Notes under the pieces: generated by a model
Told to the model about the DNA's origin: nothing
Databases searched by the model: none
Seen by the model: the letters and a program-made list of their open reading frames with translations, nothing else
NCBI RefSeq assembly: GCF_017316025.1
Contig: NZ_JAFLVT010000010.1
Location: forward strand, 1 to 36,407
DNA: 36,407 nt
Direction: 5' to 3'
DNA from: Candidatus Enterococcus myersii
GTDB lineage: Bacteria; Bacillota; Bacilli; Lactobacillales; Enterococcaceae
Shown here: one piece after another, positions 8,563 to 15,715 of the stretch
How the letters are laid out: each line of letters starts with the position of its first letter
How positions within the stretch are numbered: position 1 is the stretch's first letter
Translations under genes and position numbers: made by a program

Positions 8563-9135
8563 ATGACTGAAAATAAAGCTACTCAAGAAAGAACACCCCA
8601 AGAAAGATTGCAAGAAGAACAAGAACACAAGGAACATGTTCATCATACGAAAATTAATGCAGCGGCCATTGCGGATCATCTTTTAGGCAACATGCATACA
8701 TTACATGTGAAACTGCACCAATATCACTGGTATGTAAAAGGAGCCAATTTCTTTACGTTGCATGAAAAATTTGAAGAGTTGTATAACGAAAATGAAAAAT
8801 GGTTCGACAAACTTGCGGAGCGTCTAATTACTTCTGGGCATAAACCTGCTTCGACAACGGTTGAATTTGAAAAATATTCGATGCTTTCGGAAGATGCAGT
8901 TAATAAATACGCTAAAGCAGAAGACATGGTTGAAAATATTATCGAGGACTTCAGAAGCACTCGTGACCTAACTATTCGCGCGATTCGTTTAGCTCAAGAC
9001 GAGGGTGACGATGCTTTAGAAGATACATTGATTGCTTTTAAAAATGACTTAGACAAGAACATTTGGATGCTGCAAGCGTTCATTGGTAAAGAAGCATTAG
9101 AAGATGATGACGCTCTTGATGAGGATGAAGATTAA
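8563..9135 (+). CDS. dps: Dps-family ferritin-like DNA-protection protein
   Basis: Miniferritin of 190 aa that would oxidise and store iron using peroxide, assembling as a dodecamer. The core includes MHTLHVKLHQYHWYVKGANF and FFTLHEKFEELY, which carry the inter-subunit ferroxidase His/Asp/Glu ligands, and the late helix with DLDKNIWMLQAFIGKEA. An N-terminal extension of about 30 residues is rich in Glu, Gln and His (HVHH), and the C-terminus ends in a highly acidic tail (EDDDALDEDED). Both tails could bind metal. It is monocistronic, with an FNR-type promoter at 8448. The long 5' leader carries an AGGAG-type site before the ATG at 8563. Confidence 0.95.
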   Translation: MTENKATQERTPQERLQEEQEHKEHVHHTKINAAAIADHLLGNMHTLHVKLHQYHWYVKGANFFTLHEKFEELYNENEKWFDKLAERLITSGHKPASTTVEFEKYSMLSEDAVNKYAKAEDMVENIIEDFRSTRDLTIRAIRLAQDEGDDALEDTLIAFKNDLDKNIWMLQAFIGKEALEDDDALDEDED

Positions 9136-9193
9136 GGTAAAAGTAGAAGCTGATTTAGGGATTGGAATTCTTTCCAGTCCTTTTTCCATTTTC

Positions 9194-9235
9194 TTGATGT
9201 GCATCAATTTTTTTGTAGTAAGAGACTTATATAAT
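9194..9235 (+). promoter_or_regulatory. FNR/FLP box and -10 of the flp promoter
   Basis: TTGATGTGCATCAA at 9194-9207 is a perfect TTGAT-N4-ATCAA box. The -10 hexamer TATAAT is at 9230-9235, again 22 nt after the box. It lies directly before the regulator's own gene, so autoregulation is likely. Confidence 0.85.
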
Positions 9236-9279
9236 AAAAGCAGCGAATATAAACAAAATAAATAAAGGGGGAGAATGAA

Positions 9280-9984
9280 TTGACTAAACATACCCATCAT
9301 AAAATTGGTGACCACGCAGCCTGTATCCGCTTGGTTCCAATATTCAATCACTTAGAGGATAGCGCGATGAATTACATTGCTGAAAAAGCCCACACGAAAC
9401 AGTATCAAAAAGGAGAGTTTCTGTTTCGTTCACAAGAAAAAGAGGATACTTTATATATTATCAATCGTGGGAAAATCCGTATTTATCGATTGGCAGACTC
9501 TGGCAAAGAGCAGCTAGTGCGGATCTTGAACCCTGGTGATTTCACCGGAGAATGGACCTTGTTCAACCCGGATGCAGTACACGAGGAATATGCCGAAGCA
9601 ACCCGAGATACCGTTGTCTGTATGATTCAGCAAAAAGATGTCCAAGATTTTCTGGAACAATACCCAGCTATTTCTTTAAAACTATTGGCGGAAATGTCTA
9701 AACGGTTAGAAAGTTCAGAACGTCAAACGACACAAGTAGCCTTGGAGAGTGTCATTACCCGTTTAGTTTTGTTTTTGGCAGAAAATGTGGAACCTGAAAT
9801 GGGCAACTCTCCCACCATCACCCTGCCGATGGAAAAAAAGGACATTGCTTCCTATTTAGGAACGACACCTGAGACCATCAGTCACAAATTTGGAGAATTG
9901 GAGGACGAGGGATTGATTCAACAGCTGTCTGGGAAAAGGATCAAGATTCAGGATTTAGATGATTTATTGCTTTACAGCGAATAA
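9280..9984 (+). CDS. flp: CRP/FNR-family regulator, FLP-like
   Basis: Transcription factor of 234 aa with an N-terminal cyclic-nucleotide-binding-like beta-barrel (about residues 16-120), a dimerisation helix and a C-terminal winged HTH whose recognition helix reads TPETISHKF. The E..S pair is what FNR uses to read TTGAT, matching the boxes in this island. It lacks FNR's N-terminal four-cysteine iron-sulphur cluster. Instead there are single cysteines at 15 and 114, close to Cys5 and Cys112 of Lactobacillus casei FLP, which form a regulatory disulphide. Oxidant sensing by thiol switch is therefore the best inference. Translation starts at TTG (9280) after AAAGGGGGAG; the nearby ATG at 9274 runs into a stop. 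It probably controls five promoters in this island, including its own. Confidence 0.9.
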   Translation: MTKHTHHKIGDHAACIRLVPIFNHLEDSAMNYIAEKAHTKQYQKGEFLFRSQEKEDTLYIINRGKIRIYRLADSGKEQLVRILNPGDFTGEWTLFNPDAVHEEYAEATRDTVVCMIQQKDVQDFLEQYPAISLKLLAEMSKRLESSERQTTQVALESVITRLVLFLAENVEPEMGNSPTITLPMEKKDIASYLGTTPETISHKFGELEDEGLIQQLSGKRIKIQDLDDLLLYSE

Positions 9985-10012
9985 TCGGACACACTTTTTT
10001 CTACACGTTGGT

Positions 10013-10046
10013 GTTCTGTCGCTCTTCATTAATAACGGGACAGAAC
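10013..10046 (+). terminator. Hairpin after flp
   Basis: GTTCTGTC (10013-10020) and GACAGAAC (10039-10046) form a perfect 8-bp stem. It is flanked by a second possible pairing, CGGACA (9986-9991) with TGTCCG followed by TTTTT (about 10068-10078). Together these probably end the flp transcript. Confidence 0.55.
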
Positions 10047-10130
10047 TCAGTGCTTTTGCTTCCATCTGTCCGTTTTTGGCTTTTTTAAGACAGAACGACC
10101 TTCATTCATTGGAAAAATAAAAGCACAAAC

Positions 10131-10172
10131 ATGATAATCCTCAAGTTTCTTTGTTTTATTTTTCTTTAAGAT
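10131..10172 (+). promoter_or_regulatory. Degenerate FNR/FLP box and -10 before the membrane protein-lgt operon
   Basis: ATGATAATCCTCAA at 10131-10144 differs from TTGAT-N4-ATCAA at one base in each half. The putative -10 TAAGAT is at 10167-10172, exactly the 22-nt gap seen at the four better boxes. I would not call the box on sequence alone; the matching spacing raises it. Confidence 0.5.
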
Positions 10173-10206
10173 AGGGTTGCCGAACAAAACGTAAAAATAA
10201 GTAGGG

Positions 10207-10551
10207 GTGAATGTGCATTATTTTTGGGTGATAGTTGCCATCACGTTGTCAGCAGCGGGTGCATTCTTTGTCGTCCCTTTCACCAAGAACACGATTGGCG
10301 GCGAAGCAAAAACGTCTAACGTTGTTGAGGCAGATAGGTTAGCTATGGAAAAAGAAGAGGAAGTTGTAAAAGGAGCCGGCGTAATCGGACACGGAAAAGT
10401 GGCGTATTACGAAGCGAGTGACCAGGGAGCTAAAAGTGAATTCACTGTTTGGTTTCCATGGAGCTTAGCCGGAATCTTGTTCAGCATCACCATGACTAGA
10501 ATGACGCGAAAAATTGAAGAAATGGAGCAAATAGAATGGGATTCGTATTAG
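10207..10551 (+). CDS. Small membrane protein of unknown function, upstream of lgt
   Basis: Not recognised. A 114-aa protein with an N-terminal hydrophobic segment (about residues 4-24), a polar central domain of about 55 residues (acidic, with EKEEEVV), and a second membrane segment (about residues 82-97, WFPWSLAGILFSITM), ending in a charged tail. The central domain is probably outside the membrane. Translation starts at GTG (10207), with GTAGGGG just before it; an in-frame GTG at 10213 is the alternative. It overlaps lgt by 16 nt, so the two are coupled and probably share the FNR-type promoter at 10131. Confidence 0.75.
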   Translation: MNVHYFWVIVAITLSAAGAFFVVPFTKNTIGGEAKTSNVVEADRLAMEKEEEVVKGAGVIGHGKVAYYEASDQGAKSEFTVWFPWSLAGILFSITMTRMTRKIEEMEQIEWDSY

Positions 10552-11390
10552 GCGTTTTGAATCCCCATGTGGTGGAGATTGGTTCTGTTGTGATTCATTG
10601 GTATGGAGTCATTATTGCAGCGGGCATATTAGCGGCTCTCCAGTTGAGCACCAAGGAAGCAAAGAAAAAAGGACTGGAAGAGGATACCATTATCGATATG
10701 GCCTTATGGGCAATTCCGATTGGACTCCTCGGCGCTCGGCTTTATTATGTGTTATTTGAACTTGGTTATTATCTGCAAAATCCAGGACAAATCCTTGCGA
10801 TTTGGAATGGCGGCATTGCGATTTATGGGGGATTGATTGCAGGAGGGGGTACGCTATATTGGTATGCAAAGAAAAAAGGTACTTCTTTGGCACTCGTTCT
10901 TGATATTTTAGCGCCCAATGTATTGTTAGCCCAGTCCATTGGTCGTTGGGGCAATTTTATGAATCAGGAAGCTCATGGTGGACCGGTTACTCGTCAATTC
11001 TTGGAAAATCTTTATTTACCTGAATTTATCATTGAACAAATGAATATCAATGGTACCTACTACCATCCGACTTTTTTATACGAGTCATTGTGGAGTTTGT
11101 TGGGCTTTGTCCTCATCGTCACTATACGGAACCGAAAACAGCTTTTGCGTCAAGGAGAAGTCGCTTTGAGTTACGTTTTGTGGTACTCAGTGGGTCGGTT
11201 CTTCATTGAAGGTATGCGAACGGACAGTTTATGGATTGGCGAGTGGATCCGCGTTTCGCAAGCCTTGTCTCTGGCCCTGTTTATTGGCGCGATTGTAGTA
11301 TGGTTTATACGCAGACAAGATTATCCACCAATTTCTTATTATTCTGATGGCAATAAGGGGCAGAAAAAGACTATTAAGATGGTGAATTGA
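10536..11390 (+). CDS. lgt: Prolipoprotein diacylglyceryl transferase, accessory copy
   Basis: Membrane enzyme (284 aa) that transfers diacylglycerol from phosphatidylglycerol to the lipobox cysteine of prelipoproteins. It shows the Lgt signature GRWGNFMNQEAHGG, the N-terminal HWYGVIIAAGI with the conserved His, the GGIAIYGGLIAGG glycine-rich loop, and SVGRFFIEGMRTD near the C-terminus. About seven membrane segments are visible and the length is normal. Cells have a chromosomal lgt, so this is likely an extra copy, perhaps tied to the membrane protein encoded just upstream. The start overlaps that gene. The reason for placing it in an FNR-controlled metal-stress island is unknown. Confidence 0.93.
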   Translation: MGFVLGVLNPHVVEIGSVVIHWYGVIIAAGILAALQLSTKEAKKKGLEEDTIIDMALWAIPIGLLGARLYYVLFELGYYLQNPGQILAIWNGGIAIYGGLIAGGGTLYWYAKKKGTSLALVLDILAPNVLLAQSIGRWGNFMNQEAHGGPVTRQFLENLYLPEFIIEQMNINGTYYHPTFLYESLWSLLGFVLIVTIRNRKQLLRQGEVALSYVLWYSVGRFFIEGMRTDSLWIGEWIRVSQALSLALFIGAIVVWFIRRQDYPPISYYSDGNKGQKKTIKMVN

Positions 11391-11417
11391 GCAAAAAGAT
11401 AAAAAGAAGTGCAAAAC

Positions 11418-11459
11418 TTGATAGCCGTCAATTTTCGTTTGCTAAAAGTGAGCTATATT
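11418..11459 (+). promoter_or_regulatory. FNR/FLP box and -10 of the HMA-protein promoter
   Basis: TTGATAGCCGTCAA at 11418-11431, then -10 TATATT at 11454-11459, with the same 22-nt gap as at dps and flp. Confidence 0.8.
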
Positions 11460-11536
11460 ACAGTTGTAAAGAGGAAAAGGCAGTATTCATTAATCTGCTG
11501 CCGATAAAATAAAAACACATAAAGGAGATAGGAATT

Positions 11537-11770
11537 ATGGAAAAAGCTATATTGCAATTAGAAACGTTGTCTTGTCCAAGTTGTATGCAAAAAATTGAAG
11601 GTGCCGTAAAATCAGTTAACGGTGTTGATAAAGACAGCATTAAAGTATTATTCAACTCCAGCAAAGTCAAAACCAATTTTGATTCAGCTGTCACTTCGAT
11701 TGAAGAGATTCAAAAAGCTATCGAAAACGTAGGCTATCCGGTCCTTAAAACAAAAGTCAAGGCCGCTTAA
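11537..11770 (+). CDS. HMA-domain metal-binding protein (CopZ-like chaperone)
   Basis: A 77-aa protein that is a single heavy-metal-associated domain with the metal-binding LSCPSCMQKIE motif (Cys13, Cys16). The Met usual before the first Cys (MTCxxC) is replaced by Leu-Ser. The beta-alpha-beta-beta-alpha-beta pattern and ending VGYPVLK fit the fold. It probably carries metal to the P-type ATPase encoded next, which itself has no N-terminal HMA domain. A good AAAGGAGA ribosome site precedes the ATG. Copper is the usual ligand of such proteins, but the ATPase next door does not have a classical copper motif, so the metal is uncertain. Confidence 0.88.
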   Translation: MEKAILQLETLSCPSCMQKIEGAVKSVNGVDKDSIKVLFNSSKVKTNFDSAVTSIEEIQKAIENVGYPVLKTKVKAA

Positions 11771-11788
11771 CAGATTAAATGAACTTAG

Positions 11789-11831
11789 GCAATTCTGGAA
11801 GAAAAGCTATTTTTTCAGGATTGCTTTTTTT
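11789..11831 (+). terminator. Rho-independent terminator after the HMA gene
   Basis: GCAATTCTGGAA (11789-11800) pairs with TTTCAGGATTGC (11813-11824), one mismatch in the core, followed by TTTTTTT. It separates the HMA gene from the ATPase, which has its own promoter. Confidence 0.75.
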
Positions 11832-11883
11832 GTTGTAATCCGATTCGAGGTGCTTAGAAACGATAAAAGAGAACTTTCTAAAC

Positions 11884-11925
11884 TTGATGTCAGTCAATTA
11901 ATTACTTAGGCAATTATCTTATATT
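11884..11925 (+). promoter_or_regulatory. FNR/FLP box and -10 of the P-type ATPase promoter
   Basis: TTGATGTCAGTCAA at 11884-11897, then -10 TATATT at 11920-11925, with the same 22-nt gap. Confidence 0.8.
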
Positions 11926-11968
11926 GTGTTTATCAATAAAAGAGAAATTAAATTTGGAGGGAAAAAGC

Positions 11969-13873
11969 ATGCAACAATATATATTAAGCAAGAAAAATGT
12001 TATCACCGTCATCAGTGGATTGTTAATCGTACTCGGTTTCTTCAGTCACTTTGTTTTAGAAAACGTAGGACTTTCAGAGTGGTCTTTGATTATCGCCTCT
12101 GTCTTTGGGATTATGCCAATTGCCATTCAAGCGTTTCAAGCAATGAAAGTCAAAGTCATCAGTATTGATGTCTTAGTCAGTATTGCAGCGATTGGTGCGC
12201 TTTTTATTCAAAATTATGAAGAATCGGCTATTGTCACGTTCTTATTCTTATTCGGACACTACTTGGAACAACGAACATTGAACCAAACGCGATCTGCTAT
12301 CAAAGAATTGACTGAAATGGCACCCGAAAGCGCCTTGAAACAAATGGATAATGGCGAATTTGAAGAAGTAGAAGTGGATGATATAGATGAAGGGGATATC
12401 TTACTCGTTAAAACGGGTGCGAAAGTTCCAGTAGATGGCATAGTCCTTACGGGTGAAGGGCATATCAATGAAGCTAGCATTACAGGCGAAGCTGTTCCGG
12501 TCAACAAGCAAGCTGATGCAGAAGTTTTTGCAGGAACCATTTTAGAAAACGGAACGATTCAAATTAGAGCTGACCGAGTTGGTGAGGACACCACATTTGG
12601 AAAAATTATTGAACTCGTGGAAGAAGCACAAGATTCTAAATCCGAAGCGGAACGGTTCATTGATCGCTTTTCTAAATACTACACACCAGCTGTCTTGGTT
12701 CTGGCAATTGTTGTATGGGCGTTCAGTCAAAATATTGAGTTAGCAATCACCATCTTGGTTCTAGGTTGCCCAGGCGCATTAGTTATCGGAGTGCCTGTCT
12801 CAAACGTTGCCGGTATTGGGAATGGTGCTCGTAACGGTGTTCTTTTAAAAGGGAGTGAAGTCATTCAAGACTTCAGCAATGTGGATACAATTGTATTTGA
12901 TAAGACAGGTACTTTAACTGTCGGAAACCCAACCGTTGCAGCGACTGAACTGTATGAAAAAGATTCTGCTGAAACGCTTGGCTATCTGGCCAGTGTGGAA
13001 CGGGAATCAGATCATCCATTAGCAAAAGCGGTCTTAAATCAAATTGGAGAAACAAACTTTTATCCTGTTGAAGGAACTGAAGTCGTGAAAGGCGGCGGAA
13101 TCGTTTCAAGTGTAGCTGGACATAGAGTGGCTGTTGGGAATGTGGCCTTGATGGAAAAAGAAAATGTCACTCTCAGCAAAAAAGTGCAAAAAGATGTCAA
13201 ACGGTTTGAACAACAAGGGAACTCTCTCGTTTTGACAGCGGTCGACGGTGAATTAAAAGTACTGATGGGCATTCGCGATCAAGTCCGTCCGGGTGTGAAA
13301 GCTAATTTGCAGGAATTAAAAGACTTGGGCGTGAAAAATCTAGTCGTTCTTTCAGGAGATAACCAAGGAACCGTTGATGTGGTCGCCGGCGAACTTGGTT
13401 TGACCGAAGCTCACGGCCACATGTTGCCGGAAGACAAATCGGCTTATATTGGAAAACTTCAACAACGTGGTCAAATTGTAGCCTTTGTTGGAGATGGCGT
13501 TAACGATAGTCCGTCCTTAGCTTTAGCAGACATTGGAATCGCAATGGGAAGCGGAACGGACGTAGCGATTGAAACATCCGATGTCGTTTTAATGAACTCG
13601 AACTTCAGCAACTTGCCTCACGCATTAGGATTAGTAAAAGCCACCGCAAATAATATGAAACAAAATATCGTGATTTCAATTGGAGTAGTGTTGGTCTTGT
13701 TGACTAGCGTCTTCTTCAGCGAATGGATGAATATGTCTATCGGAATGTTGGTTCATGAAGGTAGTATCTTGGTGGTAATTTTCAATGGCATGAGATTAAT
13801 GAAGTATAAGTTGGAAGGTCGAAAAGAACAAAAAGAAGTATCAGCACCTGCAGAGAAAGTAAAAATATCTTAA
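11969..13873 (+). CDS. P1B-type heavy-metal ATPase with CPG transmembrane motif
   Basis: ATP-driven metal efflux pump, 634 aa. It has the actuator TGE (residues 172-174), phosphorylation motif DKTGT (Asp311), the P1B-specific ESDHPLAKAV, GDGVNDSPSLA, and six clear membrane segments. There is no N-terminal HMA domain; the separate HMA protein upstream may substitute. The membrane metal site reads LGCPGALVIG (Cys267-Pro-Gly), not the usual CPC, CPH or SPC. The last helix pair carries VHEGSILVVIFNGMRL, like the HEGST helix of the P1B-4 (Co/Fe) subgroup. Iron or another divalent metal is thus plausible, and fits neighbouring Dps and FetAB; copper cannot be excluded. ATG 11969 follows GGAGGG; an upstream ATG at 11924 lies at the -10 and is not used. 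Confidence 0.9.
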   Translation: MQQYILSKKNVITVISGLLIVLGFFSHFVLENVGLSEWSLIIASVFGIMPIAIQAFQAMKVKVISIDVLVSIAAIGALFIQNYEESAIVTFLFLFGHYLEQRTLNQTRSAIKELTEMAPESALKQMDNGEFEEVEVDDIDEGDILLVKTGAKVPVDGIVLTGEGHINEASITGEAVPVNKQADAEVFAGTILENGTIQIRADRVGEDTTFGKIIELVEEAQDSKSEAERFIDRFSKYYTPAVLVLAIVVWAFSQNIELAITILVLGCPGALVIGVPVSNVAGIGNGARNGVLLKGSEVIQDFSNVDTIVFDKTGTLTVGNPTVAATELYEKDSAETLGYLASVERESDHPLAKAVLNQIGETNFYPVEGTEVVKGGGIVSSVAGHRVAVGNVALMEKENVTLSKKVQKDVKRFEQQGNSLVLTAVDGELKVLMGIRDQVRPGVKANLQELKDLGVKNLVVLSGDNQGTVDVVAGELGLTEAHGHMLPEDKSAYIGKLQQRGQIVAFVGDGVNDSPSLALADIGIAMGSGTDVAIETSDVVLMNSNFSNLPHALGLVKATANNMKQNIVISIGVVLVLLTSVFFSEWMNMSIGMLVHEGSILVVIFNGMRLMKYKLEGRKEQKEVSAPAEKVKIS

Positions 13874-13920
13874 GAATAAATTAGAAGAGGCTGAGACAAT
13901 AGTCCATCCTTGAAATGACA

Positions 13921-13967
13921 AAAGCGGAAACTCAGATTTTTAAATCTGGGATTTTCCGCTTTTTTGA
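13921..13967. terminator. Terminator in a ggctgagacaatagtc-type repeat
   Basis: AAAGCGGAAA (13921-13930) pairs with TTTCCGCTTT (13953-13962), with an inner stem CAGATTT/AAATCTG, ending in a T run. It is preceded by GAGGCTGAGACAATAGTC, a short repeat often seen after genes in Enterococcus-like genomes. From 13968 to 14231 I see only AT-rich DNA without a gene. Confidence 0.85.
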
Positions 13968-14231
13968 GTTCTTGAAAAAAAAGAAGAGTATAGAGTATGC
14001 TCTTTATAAAATTAATTTTCGTGTAAATGATTAAAAAATTTAATAATAAAATTTAAATTCCTATTAAGTTGTAACACATGAAATTGCTTAAAATAATGTA
14101 TTTAAAATCTTGATTTAACTAGTTTTTTTCTCTCGTCTTTTTTATAGATATGTATACCTTCGAAAAGACAAGAAATAAAATAGAAATACCTGTTTAGTGC
14201 AAAATGAGAAGAATCTTTTTTAATTCATAGT

Positions 14232-14672
14232 TTATAATTTATGGATTTCTGATTTAGTCGTAGGTGCATTTTTAATGGTATCAGCTACCGGACAAGTACG
14301 ATCAATAAATGCGATAAAATCTGAAATCTCTTCATCAGTATTATCAGCTTCAATATAAAATTTAGATACGATTGCAGAATAGCCTATTTTAGCTGCTTTA
14401 TTTTTTCCTATAAAACCATCAGGATCTAATACTCCATCTATCTCTACACGGATATCGTTTAAATTTATGCCCTGCACTTTAGCGAAAGACCGAGCTACAA
14501 TAACTTTACATGCTCCAAGAGAGGCTAATAAAGCTTCAATCGGATTCATCCCTTCATCTGATCCACCTAAATTTTTTGGTTCATCCAAAATAAATTCAAA
14601 ATTCCTGGATGTACATGAAACTTTCATTCCACCAATTGACTGAGCTACTGCATGAAATGTTTCTTTTGCCAT
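14232..14672 (-). CDS. OsmC-family peroxide/thiol protein
   Basis: A 146-aa OsmC/Ohr-superfamily protein; members reduce organic hydroperoxides through two cysteines. The two are visible: Cys55 in LLASLGACKV and Cys127 in IDRTCPVAD. The N-terminal GSDEGMNPIEALLASLG is typical of the OsmC (not Ohr) branch. It is monocistronic on the minus strand with AAAGGAGG just before the ATG. Its place between the metal-stress island and the ABC exporter fits an oxidative-stress theme, but no FNR-type box is seen upstream. The true substrate is unknown. Confidence 0.88.
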   Translation of the reverse strand: MAKETFHAVAQSIGGMKVSCTSRNFEFILDEPKNLGGSDEGMNPIEALLASLGACKVIVARSFAKVQGINLNDIRVEIDGVLDPDGFIGKNKAAKIGYSAIVSKFYIEADNTDEEISDFIAFIDRTCPVADTIKNAPTTKSEIHKL

Positions 14673-14852
14673 AAAAATAACCTCCTTTTAATTTAATAAC
14701 TTTATCGTATCATGAAAGCATTATTTTTACCCGCATAGTCACATGAGAAACAGAAAAATTTATATTTTTGAATTTTTTGGCAAAAAATAAAAATCTTTTG
14801 TGCAATTGAATAGGTTAATGCATGGAAAAAAGCAGCAAACATAAATCAAAGT

Positions 14853-14897
14853 GGATCCTATAGAATAGACACTAAAAAAAGTGCCTTTATAGGGTCC
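14853..14897. terminator. Imperfect hairpin between osmC and tetR
   Basis: GGATCCTATAGAATAGACACT (14853-14873) pairs imperfectly with AGTGCCTTTATAGGGTCC (14880-14897) around an A7 loop. It lies downstream of tetR on the minus strand and may end that transcript; it could also be a remnant insertion-sequence end. The gap 14673-14973 otherwise holds only the osmC promoter region. Confidence 0.4.
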
Positions 14898-14973
14898 TTT
14901 TCAATCCATTTTAGTTTCATAAGGTTTCTTTTTTTAAAATGTCCTTGACATAGAATCCATTTCAATTCTTCGA

Positions 14974-15534
14974 TTAGCTAAATTTTTCTAAAGTCTGTGT
15001 ATATAGTTCAATAATTTCTTCACGACTAATTTGATTTCTTTTCTCCTTATACCAAAAGACGGATTGAATCGTGATCCCCATAATGATCTGTCCTTTATAA
15101 CTAAGCTCTATGGGTAATTCTTCGTCACTAGCTCCTTTTTTTATGCGGTTACCTAGCATGCTCTTCCCGTACTCGCGCACACTTTCAAGTTCAAAAATGA
15201 TATTAGCATTCATTTGAATACTGAAAATGAGATATAAGAGATTATCAAATTGATCCAATAGTTGTTCAAAAACAATAATAAAAAAGTTGTCTTTTTCTTC
15301 ATTTGAGTTTTTGATAGCAAAATCAAATATTTCATTCATTTTATGTTTAATAAAAAAGGTTATAAAATCATATTTATCCAAGAAATGTTTGTAGAAAGTT
15401 GGTCGTCGAACCATAGCAGCATCACATATTTCTGTTACTGAAATATTTTCAAATTCTTTTTCATGTAATAAGTTTTCAAATGCTTCTATAAGTGCCTTAT
15501 GAGTTTTTTGAACCCTTAAATCTAATTGTTGCAT
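14974..15534 (-). CDS. TetR/AcrR-family transcriptional regulator
   Basis: A 186-aa repressor with an N-terminal HTH (about residues 10-58: ISVTEICDAAMVRRPTFYKHF, close to the TetR consensus where x-x-TFYxHF ends the recognition helix). The C-terminal ligand domain is helical and less conserved. I start it at 15534, where AAAAAGGAGG lies 8 nt upstream, rather than at 15564, which would put the ribosome site inside the coding region. It is divergent from the ABC exporter operon at 15716, so it most likely represses that operon and possibly itself, released by a compound the exporter handles. The ligand is unknown. Confidence 0.9.
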   Translation of the reverse strand: MQQLDLRVQKTHKALIEAFENLLHEKEFENISVTEICDAAMVRRPTFYKHFLDKYDFITFFIKHKMNEIFDFAIKNSNEEKDNFFIIVFEQLLDQFDNLLYLIFSIQMNANIIFELESVREYGKSMLGNRIKKGASDEELPIELSYKGQIIMGITIQSVFWYKEKRNQISREEIIELYTQTLEKFS

Positions 15535-15611
15535 ATAGGGCCTCCTTTTTAGAGAAAGTATCAATTATCGAAAAAATGTAAATTATTTATCAGATCCTGA
15601 AAATATGTCTC

Positions 15612-15692
15612 TTGTCCCCCTTTGTGAGACTAGTATAATAAATAGTATAACATTTGTAAATAAAGAGACGATTGTTAATTATCTTATAATCG
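15612..15692 (+). promoter_or_regulatory. Promoter and possible operator of the ABC exporter operon
   Basis: TTGTCC (15612-15617), 16 nt, TATAAT (15634-15639) is a plausible promoter. TAGTATAA occurs twice (15632 and 15643). A weak inverted pair CGATT...AATCG (15669-15692) overlaps a second TATAAT (15685-15690). Which of these the TetR protein binds cannot be decided here. Confidence 0.4.
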
Positions 15693-15715
15693 ATATTTAA
15701 AAGAAAGGTAGGAAT

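Noticed and set aside
11924..11968. Upstream start of the P-type ATPase
   Set aside because: The ATG at 11924 overlaps the -10 hexamer and lacks a ribosome site; 11969 has GGAGGG.
12873..13272. Minus-strand frames inside the P-type ATPase gene
   Set aside because: They are shadows of the conserved coding strand without ribosome sites or recognisable products.
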